Positions 28,740-39,701 of a stretch of DNA of 64,000 bases are shown in pieces. Every line of letters begins with the position of its first letter. Within the stretch, counting starts at the first letter, position 1. The stretch spans positions 1-64,000 of the forward strand of contig NZ_JAUXXE010000024.1 of assembly GCF_030681155.1 (NCBI RefSeq), in the 5' to 3' direction. A program made the position numbers and the translations under genes. This DNA comes from Phenylobacterium sp. Lineage in GTDB: Bacteria; Pseudomonadota; Alphaproteobacteria; Caulobacterales; Caulobacteraceae. Below the pieces are notes generated by a model. That model saw only the letters and a program-made list of their open reading frames with translations. It had not been told where the DNA came from and searched no databases.

Positions 28740-28768
28740 TTGACACTGGCATGGCCGCTGCTTAAGTC
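28740..28768 (+). promoter_or_regulatory. candidate secA promoter
   Basis: TTGACA at 28740 followed after 17 bases by TAAGTC. The -35 is ideal and the -10 weak. It lies about 95 bases ahead of the secA start and just after the thiolase terminator, where a promoter is needed. Confidence 0.45.
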
Positions 28769-28860
28769 TCGCGCGCCCCTAAAAGAGCGGAATTTCCGGG
28801 CAGGCGAAGGGCTGGACAAGGCCGCCGCCGGTCCCATCCCGCAGATCCGGAACGTTTTCC

Positions 28861-31623
<2,763 letters not shown>

Positions 31624-32448
31624 GTGGCGGCCGTCCAGGACGAATACGTCCTCAAGGTCGACGGCTTCTGCCCGGTCTGTGAACAGGACAGCACGTTCGC
31701 GGCCAGGGATCCCTGGCTGCGTGATCACTATCTGTGCCTGAGCTGCAACTCCCAGCCGCGGGAACGCGCGCTGTTCTCGGTGCTGACGCAGTTGCGTCCC
31801 AACTGGCGCGAGCTGTCGATCCACGAGAGCTCGCCCGGCACCGCGGCCAGCCGCCGGCTGCAAGACCAAGCGCCGGGCTACCTCGCCAGCCAGTACGATC
31901 CCTCCATTCCGTGGGGCTCGGTCCATCCGCGCGGCTGGCGTTCGGAAGATCTGGAGCGGCAGACCTTCGCCGACGCCAAGTTCGACCTAGTGATCACCCA
32001 GGACGTCATGGAGCACGTGTTTGCGCCCGACCTGGCGATCACCGAGATCGGCCGGACCTTGAAGCCGGGCGGCCTGCACATCTGCACCGTGCCGATCGTG
32101 AACAAGGAAGGTCCCTCGGTCCGCCGCGCGCGTCGCAAGGCCGACGGGACGGTCGAGCATCTGCTCGAGCCGTCGTTCCACGGCAATCCGATGGATCCGA
32201 ACGGGTCACTGGTCACGGTCGACTGGGGCTACGATATCGCCGCCTATTGGGACGCGGTCAGCGGACTCTCGACGACGATTTTCACGATCGACGATCCGGG
32301 TCGCGGCATCCAGGCCGAGTACATCGAGGTGTTGGTTTCTCGGAAGGGCGGCCTGCCCGATCTGACCGGCGATGTCGCGCCGACGCCCGTGCGCGAGAGC
32401 GAGTTCCGCAAGCTCGCCCGCCGGATCAAGCACCGGCTGATGCATTAG
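31624..32448 (+). CDS. class I methyltransferase with N-terminal zinc ribbon
   Basis: A 274-residue protein beginning with GTG immediately after the secA stop (no spacer), so it is probably read by reinitiating ribosomes. Residues 12-45 hold a four-cysteine ribbon, FCPVCEQD...YLCLSCNSQPRER. The methyltransferase core has FDLVITQDVMEHVF and LKPGGLHICTVP (motifs II-III of the UbiE type) but a poorly conserved motif I. Relatives occur in polysaccharide and glycosylation clusters; the substrate is unknown. It ends with a basic tail (RRIKHRLMH). Confidence 0.83.
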   Translation: MAAVQDEYVLKVDGFCPVCEQDSTFAARDPWLRDHYLCLSCNSQPRERALFSVLTQLRPNWRELSIHESSPGTAASRRLQDQAPGYLASQYDPSIPWGSVHPRGWRSEDLERQTFADAKFDLVITQDVMEHVFAPDLAITEIGRTLKPGGLHICTVPIVNKEGPSVRRARRKADGTVEHLLEPSFHGNPMDPNGSLVTVDWGYDIAAYWDAVSGLSTTIFTIDDPGRGIQAEYIEVLVSRKGGLPDLTGDVAPTPVRESEFRKLARRIKHRLMH

Positions 32449-32452
32449 GAAA

Positions 32453-32475
32453 CAGGCGGCCCGCCGGGCCGCCTG
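32453..32475. terminator. hairpin between convergent genes
   Basis: Perfect 10-bp stem CAGGCGGCCC/GGGCCGCCTG with a 3-base loop, placed between the convergent methyltransferase and EF-hand genes. No T-run, so efficiency is uncertain. Confidence 0.65.
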
Positions 32476-32484
32476 CTGGCGTTC

Positions 32485-32949
32485 CTACTCGCCTTTCTTC
32501 TTTTCGCCGACCGAGACGACGCCGTCGCCGTCGCCGTCCTGTTCGGCGAAAGCGCGCACGCCCGACGCGGCGAATTCCTCCGTCGACATCTTCTTGTCCT
32601 TGTCGGTGTCGAGGACGCCGAAGCGGACGTGGGCCTGACGGATCTGGCGCACCTCCTGCTCGGCCTTGCGTTCGGCCGGCTCGGTAGAGGCCGCAAGCTG
32701 GGTGGTCAGGCGGCCCTGGTACTCGCTGACATATTCCGCCTCATCGACGAAGCCGTCCTTATTGGCGTCCATCGCCGCGAAGCGCTGGTCGCGAACGGTC
32801 TTGAACTCGGCGGCCGTGACCTTGCCGTCCTTGTCGATGTCGTAGTCGGTGATGAAGGCCGAGTGCTCGTGCGGGGCGGCGTGGGCGGAGGCCGCACTGA
32901 GCGCCAGCAGGGCCGCGGTAAGGGCGAGGGGAAGACGCAAAGCGGTCAT
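32485..32949 (-). CDS. secreted EF-hand calcium-binding protein
   Basis: A 154-residue protein with a signal peptide ending SAHA-APHEH. Two complete EF-hand loops start at Asp37 (D-I-D-K-D-G...E) and Asp61 (D-A-N-K-D-G...E), and two more follow near 115-145 (DTDKDKK...E and DGDGDGV...E). It should bind Ca2+ in the periplasm. It lies 8 bases downstream of the DUF4198 gene and probably shares its Fur-type promoter. The reason for calcium binding in an iron-linked operon is unknown; EF-hand loops may also bind other metals. Confidence 0.88.
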   Translation of the reverse strand: MTALRLPLALTAALLALSAASAHAAPHEHSAFITDYDIDKDGKVTAAEFKTVRDQRFAAMDANKDGFVDEAEYVSEYQGRLTTQLAASTEPAERKAEQEVRQIRQAHVRFGVLDTDKDKKMSTEEFAASGVRAFAEQDGDGDGVVSVGEKKKGE

Positions 32950-32957
32950 GAGCTGTC

Positions 32958-33755
32958 CTATTCAGTCGCTTCGAAGGTCAGGGTGTAGCTGTAGCTGCGG
33001 TAAGGGGTCTCAGCGCCGGCCGGCGAGGCCGTGCGGTGACGGATCAGCGCCAGATAGGTTCCGGCGTCCGGCGCCGTGATCGAGAAACGCCCGGCGGCGT
33101 CGGTCGTGATCTGTCCGTCGATCTTCTTCTTGCCGTCATAGTTCCCGGCGCTGCGATAGACCTCGACATTGGCGCCGGCGACCGGCTTGCCCTCGAACAA
33201 CAGCTCGAAGGTCGCCGGCTGGGCGGCGAAGATTTCGCTCGGATGAGTGATGGGCCGCAGCTCCAGGCTCTTCCCGGTCGGCGCCAGGGCGTCCTTGGTC
33301 GGGGAGCCACGGGTCACATAGGCCTCCGCCAAGGTCATGCTCTGGACATCGACCAATTGAGCGCTGGCGGGCTTTTCGACGCCCTCGCCGATCACCCATT
33401 CGCCGGCGGCCGACTTGTACATCTTGCCCTTGCGGCCGAAGCGCTCACCCGAAGAGATGCGATATGTGCCCTTCTCCGGTACCTGGGCCTCGAACACCGC
33501 CAGGTCGCGCAGGTAGGTGACGTCCTTGATCGGCGCGACCGCGCCGCCAGGGCCCTGGGTGTGGAAGGCGTCGGACTTCATCACCACCTCGGAGATGAAC
33601 GGATCCTCCGCGAAGCCGGCCTGAATCGTGACGTGGTCACGGTCGGTCAGGTCGAACATGTTGGGCAGCATGAAGGGCATGTGCGCCAACGCCACGCCCG
33701 GCGCGGCCGTCAATAGTCCAGCGCCCGTAAGCGCCGCGAAGCTCAATCGCCCCAT
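32958..33755 (-). CDS. DUF4198 domain periplasmic protein
   Basis: A 265-residue protein. The start at 33755 opens a signal peptide ending VALAH; the upstream frame runs through the promoter region and is rejected. The mature N-terminus HMPFMLPNMFDLTD and the C-terminal immunoglobulin-like domain (ATFELLFEGKPVAGANVEVYR...TTDAAGRFSI...YLALIRHR) are typical of DUF4198, a family often tied to metal uptake (annotated as nickel/cobalt-associated in some species). It is divergent from a TonB receptor, with two Fur-like boxes in between, so iron-responsive expression is likely. Confidence 0.87.
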   Translation of the reverse strand: MGRLSFAALTGAGLLTAAPGVALAHMPFMLPNMFDLTDRDHVTIQAGFAEDPFISEVVMKSDAFHTQGPGGAVAPIKDVTYLRDLAVFEAQVPEKGTYRISSGERFGRKGKMYKSAAGEWVIGEGVEKPASAQLVDVQSMTLAEAYVTRGSPTKDALAPTGKSLELRPITHPSEIFAAQPATFELLFEGKPVAGANVEVYRSAGNYDGKKKIDGQITTDAAGRFSITAPDAGTYLALIRHRTASPAGAETPYRSYSYTLTFEATE

Positions 33756-33798
33756 AGATTTCCCCGTCCCATCATTCTCGAAACTAAAACTCGGATAA

Positions 33799-33819
33799 TG
33801 CAATTGAGAGTCACTTGCA
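33799..33819. promoter_or_regulatory. Fur-like box 1
   Basis: A 21-base dyad with TGCAA at the left end and TTGCA at the right, inner halves TTGAG/TCAC. All but two of ten base pairs match. Alphaproteobacterial Fur sites often have the TGCAAaT...ATTTGCA shape. It lies about 45-65 bases upstream of the DUF4198 start, covering its likely promoter. Confidence 0.6.
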
Positions 33820-33885
33820 ATTAGGTTTTTGATGGCGCATTGACTGCGGCGTCGACCGCCCACGGGGGGCGTTACGCGATCATTA

Positions 33886-33906
33886 TGCGAATGACTCGCA
33901 CTTGCA
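33886..33906. promoter_or_regulatory. Fur-like box 2
   Basis: A second 21-base dyad, TGCGAATGAC...CACTTGCA, with the same ends and length as box 1, directly upstream of the TonB receptor start (20 bases before the ATG). Together the two sites would place both divergent operons under iron control. Confidence 0.6.
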
Positions 33907-33925
33907 TACAAATACGGAGAGTTTC

Positions 33926-35992
33926 ATGGGGCGATCGATGTGGTGGAGCCGGGCCGCCCTTCTGGCGGGGGCTTCCTGCCTGCTGACGGCGGGGACCGCT
34001 CAAGCCCAAGAGACGGAGGCCAAACGCGCTGACAGCGCCGCCGCGCAACTGTCGCTTGGTCGCATCGTGGTCTCGGCCGGGGCCGAAAAGGTCGCCATAG
34101 ATACGCCCCAGGCGGTCACCGCGCTTGATCAGGAAGACATCGACCAAACCCAGGCGACCACCATGGGCGACCTGCTGGAAGCCATTCCCGGCGTCAGCGT
34201 GGTCGGCGGCGTTTCGGCGCTGGGCCAGGGCTTCAACATCCGCGGCATGGGCACCGGCATCGCCGATTCCGACAGCCGCATCCTGACCCAGATCGACGGG
34301 GTGACGAAGTTCTACGAGCAATACCGGATGGGCGCGCTGTTCAGCGAGCCTGAGCTCTACAAGCGCGTCGAAGTGCTGCGCGGCCCCGCCTCCTCCACCC
34401 TCTACGGCGCCGGCGCCCTGGCCGGCGTGGTGAACTTCACGACAAAGGACGCCTCGGATTTCCTGAAGGGCGACGACCGCTTCGCCGTCCGACTGAAGGG
34501 CGGATACGAGAGCAATTCAGAGGGATTGGCCGGTTCGGTGATCGTGGCCGGCAAGCCGGCCGAAAACCTCGACCTGCTCGGCGTCTACACCGCCCGCGAC
34601 GCCGGCAACTACACCAGCGGCGACGGGACCGAGGTCGATCCATCGGGCGTGAAGTCCACGTCCTACCTGCTCAAGGGCCGGTATTATGTGGGAGGCGACA
34701 AGAAGCACAGCATCTGGGCCTCGTACCAGAACTGGCGGTCCGACAGCACCCAGATGTACGATCAGGCCGAGGCCTTCGGCGCCACGCCGGTGCGGCGCAA
34801 GGTCGACGACATCACCGCGGTCGTCGGCTACGAAAACGACTTCAATGGCAGCAAGATCTTCAACCTCGAGGCCCAGGGATCCTACGCCAACTCGAAGGTC
34901 GAGCAGCGCGAAACCACCTTCCTTCCCGGCCTGACCTATTCAGAGTTCTCCTACGAGACCTGGCAGGCCCGCATCCAGAACACCTCGCGCTTCAACTGGG
35001 GTGACGACTGGGCCGGCTTCCTCTTCGTCGGCGTGCAGGCCTACACCCAGGAGCGTCGCAACCCGCGCGTGAACGCCGCGGGCGTGACCAATCCGGGGGC
35101 GGCCACCCACCCCGAAGGCGACATGGACAAGTATGGGGTCTACGCCCAGGCCGAGCTGATCTGGTCGGACAAGCTGACCATCATTCCTGGCGTCCGGGTC
35201 GACAAGACCAAGCTGAAGCCCGGCGCCGGAGTGCCGCTGACCGAGGCCGTCGAGGACACCGCCGCCTCGCCGAAGCTCGCTGTGCTCTACGCGATCAACG
35301 ACAATCTCTCGGTGTTCGGTTCGGTGGCCCACACCGTGCGCATGCCGGTGCTGGACGAGGTCTTCAGCCGCACCAGCGCCACGGCTTCGAACTTCAGCCT
35401 GAACCTGAAGCCAGAGGAGTCCGACAACTTCGAAGGCGGGATCACCCTCTCCTTCGACGACGTGATCGCCCAGGGCGGCGCGGTCCGGGTGAAGGTCACC
35501 GCCTTCCGCAATGACGTGTCCAACCTGATCACACGCGGCACGGCCAACTCGCCGTATTTCGTCAATATCGGCGAGTCGCGGTTCGAAGGCGTCGAGATCG
35601 AGGCCGAATACGCCGCGCGCAACCTGTTCGCCCGAGCCGGCCTGTCGGTGATCGACGGCGAGAACCGCATCACCGGCCTGCCGCTGAACACCATCCCAGC
35701 CGACGAGCTGGATGTCACGATCGGCTACCGTTTCACCGACCTGAACCTGCAGGCCGGATGGCGGGGTGAATTCGCCGCCGACCAGGAAGACATCGGGCCG
35801 GGCGGCCGGCGCACCGGCGGCTATGGCGTCCACAACCTGTTTCTGACCTGGACGCCAGACGACGGCGCCCTCTCGGGGCTCGAGGTGCGGGCCGCGGTCG
35901 ACAACCTGTTCGACAGGCAGTTCCGTCGCCACCTGTCCTCGCTCGACGCCGAGGGCCGGACGTTCAAGCTCACCCTGGCCCGGACCTTCTAG
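33926..35992 (+). CDS. TonB-dependent outer-membrane receptor
   Basis: A 688-residue receptor. The ATG at 33926 has GGAGAG four bases upstream and starts a signal peptide ending TAQAQ-ETEA. A TonB-box-like RIVVSA follows, then the plug domain (IDTPQAVTALDQEDIDQTQA...GVSVVGGVSALGQGFNIRG) and a barrel of about 22 strands ending in Phe (LARTF). It resembles receptors for haem or ferric chelates, but the ligand is not determined by sequence. It is followed after one base by its own tonB gene, and two Fur-like boxes lie upstream, which supports iron uptake. Confidence 0.92.
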   Translation: MGRSMWWSRAALLAGASCLLTAGTAQAQETEAKRADSAAAQLSLGRIVVSAGAEKVAIDTPQAVTALDQEDIDQTQATTMGDLLEAIPGVSVVGGVSALGQGFNIRGMGTGIADSDSRILTQIDGVTKFYEQYRMGALFSEPELYKRVEVLRGPASSTLYGAGALAGVVNFTTKDASDFLKGDDRFAVRLKGGYESNSEGLAGSVIVAGKPAENLDLLGVYTARDAGNYTSGDGTEVDPSGVKSTSYLLKGRYYVGGDKKHSIWASYQNWRSDSTQMYDQAEAFGATPVRRKVDDITAVVGYENDFNGSKIFNLEAQGSYANSKVEQRETTFLPGLTYSEFSYETWQARIQNTSRFNWGDDWAGFLFVGVQAYTQERRNPRVNAAGVTNPGAATHPEGDMDKYGVYAQAELIWSDKLTIIPGVRVDKTKLKPGAGVPLTEAVEDTAASPKLAVLYAINDNLSVFGSVAHTVRMPVLDEVFSRTSATASNFSLNLKPEESDNFEGGITLSFDDVIAQGGAVRVKVTAFRNDVSNLITRGTANSPYFVNIGESRFEGVEIEAEYAARNLFARAGLSVIDGENRITGLPLNTIPADELDVTIGYRFTDLNLQAGWRGEFAADQEDIGPGGRRTGGYGVHNLFLTWTPDDGALSGLEVRAAVDNLFDRQFRRHLSSLDAEGRTFKLTLARTF

Positions 35993-35993
35993 G

Positions 35994-36716
35994 GTGAAGC
36001 TCACCCGTACACGCGCGACGGCGGCGGCGGTTTCGACCGTCTTCAATGTCGGGCTGATCGCACTGGTCATGCGGACCGGCGCGGAGGCTCCGCCTGTATG
36101 GGACGAAACCGTGGTGATCGCGGAACTGGTTCAAGTTCGAGGCGGAGAGACGCACGCCCCGAGCCAGTCGGCGCAGGCTCCTTCCTCCCCTCCTCGGGAG
36201 CCTGCGCCGGCGCCTACTGCGCAGACGCCAAGCCCGCCACCGATAACGCCGGAGGCTCCCCGAGCCCCGGCGCAGACTGCGGCGGCGCCCAGCGCTCCTG
36301 CTTCCTCGCCGGCCTCCGCACCCTCGGCATCGGCCGCCACCGCCACCGCCACCGCCCAACGCGCGAGCACGCCGCCGCAGCGGGCTGGGACGCGCGAAGG
36401 CCTGGATATCGACGCGCCGGGCGGCGCCAGCATGGACTACGCCTCGCGCCTGCGCGCCTGGCTGGAAGCGCACAAGACCTATCCCAAGCGCGCGCGTATG
36501 CGGCGCGAGGAGGGCGTGGTGCATGTCCACTTCGCCGTCGACCGTGACGGGCGGCTGCTGCGCGGCGACGTGGTCTCCAGCTCCGGTTTCGCCAGCCTGG
36601 ACGCCGAGGCGATGGCCATGCTCGACCGCTCCAACCCGTTCCCCGGCGCGCCGCACTCGGTGCGCGGCGAGCGGATCGAGGTCTCGACGCCGGTGGAGTT
36701 CTTTTTGACCCGGTAG
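35994..36716 (+). CDS. TonB-family energy transducer
   Basis: A 240-residue protein starting with GTG one base after the receptor stop. It has one N-terminal transmembrane helix (about residues 11-27), a long Pro/Ala/Ser-rich periplasm-spanning stretch (45-140), and the TonB C-terminal domain (YASRLRAWLEAHKTYPKRARMRREEGVVHVHFAVDRDGRL ... SSGFASLDAEAM split here by one residue run). It should couple the proton motive force to the receptor encoded just upstream. A dedicated TonB in a receptor operon is common for haem and siderophore systems. Confidence 0.92.
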   Translation: MKLTRTRATAAAVSTVFNVGLIALVMRTGAEAPPVWDETVVIAELVQVRGGETHAPSQSAQAPSSPPREPAPAPTAQTPSPPPITPEAPRAPAQTAAAPSAPASSPASAPSASAATATATAQRASTPPQRAGTREGLDIDAPGGASMDYASRLRAWLEAHKTYPKRARMRREEGVVHVHFAVDRDGRLLRGDVVSSSGFASLDAEAMAMLDRSNPFPGAPHSVRGERIEVSTPVEFFLTR

Positions 36717-36853
36717 GTAGCTCGGCCCCACCTGCCAGGTTCGTCATGGTCGGCCTTCGCGTCGGCCGTTCAATCAAGAGACGACGTCGTCTTGTCCGCG
36801 ATCGCGCCCACGATTGGATCTTCGAGGAAAGCTCGAGGGTGACGGCTTTGGAT

Positions 36854-36885
36854 GTGAGAGGCGCGGCGCGAACCGCGCCTCTCAC
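36854..36885. terminator. bidirectional terminator hairpin
   Basis: Perfect 13-bp stem GTGAGAGGCGCGG/CCGCGCCTCTCAC with a 6-base loop, between the convergent tonB and NTF2-fold genes. No T-run. Confidence 0.75.
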
Positions 36886-36892
36886 GCCAAGG

Positions 36893-37267
36893 TCACGCCA
36901 GAGTTACGAACGTCTCGCTCTCGATCACCCACTGGCCAACCGACTTCTTCCAGACCGCCAGATAAGGGCCAGACGATGTGGCGTCCTTCCAGGTCGCCAC
37001 CCAAGTTCCCGTCTCGGCGGCGCGGGCGCCCTCTGCGTCCAGCGTGACGCTTGCGGTTGTGCGCGCGTAGGTGATGAAGCTTGGATCGCCGAACTGGGCC
37101 TGGAACGCCGCCAGCACCGCCTGAGCGCCCATCAGCAAGCCGCCCTCGCCCGAGATCAGGTTCACTTGAGTGTCGAAGAATGGCGCGAGCCGCCCGGCGT
37201 CATGGGCCGCGATGATCTTGTTGGTGAGCTTGCGCCGAGCGCGAATGGCGTCTTGCGGCGTGGTCAC
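36893..37267 (-). CDS. NTF2-fold (DUF4440/SnoaL-like) protein
   Basis: A 124-residue small alpha+beta protein. ARRKLTNKIIAAHDAGRLAPFFD, LISGEGGLLMGAQAVLAAF and ETGTWVATWKD...YLAVWKKSVGQWVIESETFV match the DUF4440 pattern of the NTF2 superfamily, which includes isomerases and binding proteins. Catalytic residues cannot be assigned. Its ATG overlaps the quinone-oxidoreductase stop by 4 bases, so it is the last gene of that operon. Confidence 0.82.
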   Translation of the reverse strand: MTTPQDAIRARRKLTNKIIAAHDAGRLAPFFDTQVNLISGEGGLLMGAQAVLAAFQAQFGDPSFITYARTTASVTLDAEGARAAETGTWVATWKDATSSGPYLAVWKKSVGQWVIESETFVTLA

Positions 37268-38244
37268 GGCTCGACCACCGCCGTGCCCACCTTGCCGCCT
37301 GCCTCGACCAGTTCGTGGGCGCCGGCGCAGTCGGCCAGCGGGAACCGCCCGGCGACCGACAGTATGCGCTCGCCCGTGCCGATCCAGCGGGTGATGTCCT
37401 GCTGCGCGCGCTTGCGAGCCTGATGCGGCGAGACCGGCAGATAGACCCCATGGATCATCAGGTTCAGCCCCATCGCCGCGCCCGCCGGAACGACCGGCGT
37501 CGGTGCGCCCTTGGTGGCGTAGTAGGCGAGTGAACCGTTCATGGCGATGCTGGCCAGGGTCGAGGCGATGTTGCCACCGAAGTCGACCTCGACCACGTGA
37601 TGAACGCCCTGGCCGTCCGTAAGCTCGCGCACCCGGGCGGCGACGTCCTCGCGGCGATAGTCGATGACGTGATGGGCTCCGCCCGCGCGGGCGCGCTCGG
37701 CCTTTTCCTCCGAGCTGACGGTGGCGATCACCGTGGCGCCGGCCCAGACGGCGAGTTGCACCGCATAGTGGCCGACCGCGCCGGCTCCGCCGGTGACCAG
37801 CACCGTGCGCCCCTGGACCGGCCCGGCCAGGAACAGCGCGCGATGGGCGGTCATGCAGGGGATGCCGAGCGTCGCGCCCTCAGCGAACGACACGCTGTCG
37901 GGCAGCACGCTCAGCAGGTCGGTGTCGAGTTCGATGTACTCGGCCGCCGAGCCGAACGCCCGGCCGTTGCGCTGGCCATTGTAGAACCAGACGCGCTTGC
38001 CCGCCCAAGATGAGGAGACACCAGGTCCGACCGCCTCGACGATCCCTGCCCCGTCGCTGTTGGGGGTAATGCGGCGATAGGCCATCGGCGCCGGGCCGCC
38101 CCGCATCCCGACATCGGACGGATTGACGCCCGAGGCCTTGATGCGGATCAGCGCCTGACCCTGGCCAGGCGTGGGTGTCGGCAGATCGCCGTATTGCAGG
38201 ACCTCACGGGCCGGACCCGTGCGGTCGTACCAGATGGCTTTCAT
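37264..38244 (-). CDS. NADPH:quinone reductase-like MDR protein
   Basis: A 326-residue medium-chain dehydrogenase/reductase of the zeta-crystallin/QOR group. The GroES-like N-terminus (ASGVNPSDVGMRGG) lacks the zinc ligands of alcohol dehydrogenases, and the Rossmann motif is VLVTGGAGAVGHYAVQLA. NADPH is the likely cofactor. It would reduce quinones or activated double bonds, consistent with handling of products from the upstream oxygenase. It lies 42 bases downstream of the carotenoid oxygenase gene on the same strand. Confidence 0.9.
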   Translation of the reverse strand: MKAIWYDRTGPAREVLQYGDLPTPTPGQGQALIRIKASGVNPSDVGMRGGPAPMAYRRITPNSDGAGIVEAVGPGVSSSWAGKRVWFYNGQRNGRAFGSAAEYIELDTDLLSVLPDSVSFAEGATLGIPCMTAHRALFLAGPVQGRTVLVTGGAGAVGHYAVQLAVWAGATVIATVSSEEKAERARAGGAHHVIDYRREDVAARVRELTDGQGVHHVVEVDFGGNIASTLASIAMNGSLAYYATKGAPTPVVPAGAAMGLNLMIHGVYLPVSPHQARKRAQQDITRWIGTGERILSVAGRFPLADCAGAHELVEAGGKVGTAVVEP

Positions 38245-38286
38245 GCGCCCCTCCCACTCGCTCCAACAGGCGGAGCGAGGAGAAGT

Positions 38287-39675
38287 CTAGCCCGCCACCC
38301 AGTTGCCGTGGAAGCCGAACGGCACCCGGCGAGGAAGTTCGGCGATGGCGATCGGACCCTTGGCGATGTCGAGCGCCTCGAAGACCAACATGTCGCTGCG
38401 ATCCTCGGCCGCCCGCCAGACCACCGCGGTGACCCAGCCGTCGCCCTCGGCGGCGTCAGCCGAACGCGGGGTGAAGACCGGTTCGGAGGTCATGTCGCCG
38501 CCGGTCAGTTCGTAGACCTGGCGTTTGCCGGTCACCAGGTCGAGGTGGGCGATGGCGGTCTGCTTGATGGTCTTGGCGTTGCCGGGATCGGCCGCGTACC
38601 AACCGTGACGATGGGCGAGGCCGGCATAGCGTTCGTCGAAGCGCGGGAACTCGCCGTCCAGATCGTCGATGGCCTCTTCCTTGATGGCGTCGCTGTTTCC
38701 ATCGAGGTCGAAAGTCCAGCGCACCATGCGCGCGGCGCTGCGTAGGCCGGGCGAACCGTCGGCGTTGGGGAACAGCGGCGCGGTGTCATAGCGGAAGACG
38801 TCGGCGATGATCTTGCCGCCCTCCTCCCAGGCGTTCATCGGGTGGAAGACATAAGACGGCGGGGCGTTGAACCAGCGGATCGAGGACACTTCGCCGTCGC
38901 GGCGCATGACCCCGACATGGCTGCCCTTGTCCGGTTCCCAGGCATAGGCCGGCAGGCCCTTCATCGCTCGGTCCAGGCTGCCTGTCAGGGGCAGGATCGG
39001 GAACAGGGCGTAGTTCTCGGTGACCAGGAAGTCGTGGACCATCGAGGAGAACGGGGCCTGGAAGTCGTCACGGCGGACCACCTTGCCGCTCGCATCGGTC
39101 ACGCCATAGCTCATGCCCGCCGACAGCGGCATGTCGCCGACGCCATAACCGAACCAGACCATCTCGCCGGTCTTCGGGTCGATCTTCGGGTGAGCGGTGA
39201 CCCTGCCGTTGTACTCGGTGGCGTAGCCCTTGGATTCCAAGGTGCGCTCAGCCATCTCGAACGGCGCATGGGCCTCTTCGAGCGCCAGCAGCCGGCCGGC
39301 GTGGAACAGGATGTTGGTGTTCGCCACCCCGCTTTCCTTGCCCTGAGCGATCGGGTCGGTGGTCATCGGATTGCCGAAACCGCCGAACAGGGCGCGTCCT
39401 TCGGAGTTCTCCAACTCCCACTTGGGCGTGCGGACGTAGCGGTTGCGGTAGGTGACCTTGCCGTCCTCGACATGGAAGGCGTGGATCATTCCGTCGCCGG
39501 TGAACCAGTGGTACTCGCCGCGCGGTTCGAACTGCGGGTTCGGGCCGGTGCGATAGAGGGTGCCCTTCAACTCCTTGGGGATCTCGCCCTTCACGACGAG
39601 GTCGAAGTCGTCTTCGCTGCGGATCGGCGCGAAGTTGCCGGACAGGTACGGGTTGATGCGAACGTCGCCGTCCAT
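38287..39675 (-). CDS. carotenoid cleavage oxygenase family protein (RPE65/lignostilbene dioxygenase type)
   Basis: A 462-residue seven-bladed propeller dioxygenase. The four iron ligands are visible: His162 (TAHPKID), His214 (MVHDFLVTEN), His278 (YVFHPMNAWEE) and His456 (FHGNWV). FEPRGEYHWFTGDGMIHAF is the family's N-terminal block. Bacterial members cleave carotenoids or the interphenyl double bond of lignostilbenes and related phenylpropanoids. The surrounding reductases and epoxide hydrolase suggest aromatic catabolism more than retinal synthesis; this is inference. No signal peptide. Confidence 0.9.
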   Translation of the reverse strand: MDGDVRINPYLSGNFAPIRSEDDFDLVVKGEIPKELKGTLYRTGPNPQFEPRGEYHWFTGDGMIHAFHVEDGKVTYRNRYVRTPKWELENSEGRALFGGFGNPMTTDPIAQGKESGVANTNILFHAGRLLALEEAHAPFEMAERTLESKGYATEYNGRVTAHPKIDPKTGEMVWFGYGVGDMPLSAGMSYGVTDASGKVVRRDDFQAPFSSMVHDFLVTENYALFPILPLTGSLDRAMKGLPAYAWEPDKGSHVGVMRRDGEVSSIRWFNAPPSYVFHPMNAWEEGGKIIADVFRYDTAPLFPNADGSPGLRSAARMVRWTFDLDGNSDAIKEEAIDDLDGEFPRFDERYAGLAHRHGWYAADPGNAKTIKQTAIAHLDLVTGKRQVYELTGGDMTSEPVFTPRSADAAEGDGWVTAVVWRAAEDRSDMLVFEALDIAKGPIAIAELPRRVPFGFHGNWVAG

Positions 39676-39701
39676 GGTGCTTCTCCCTTTGAAGGCCGGC
39701 T

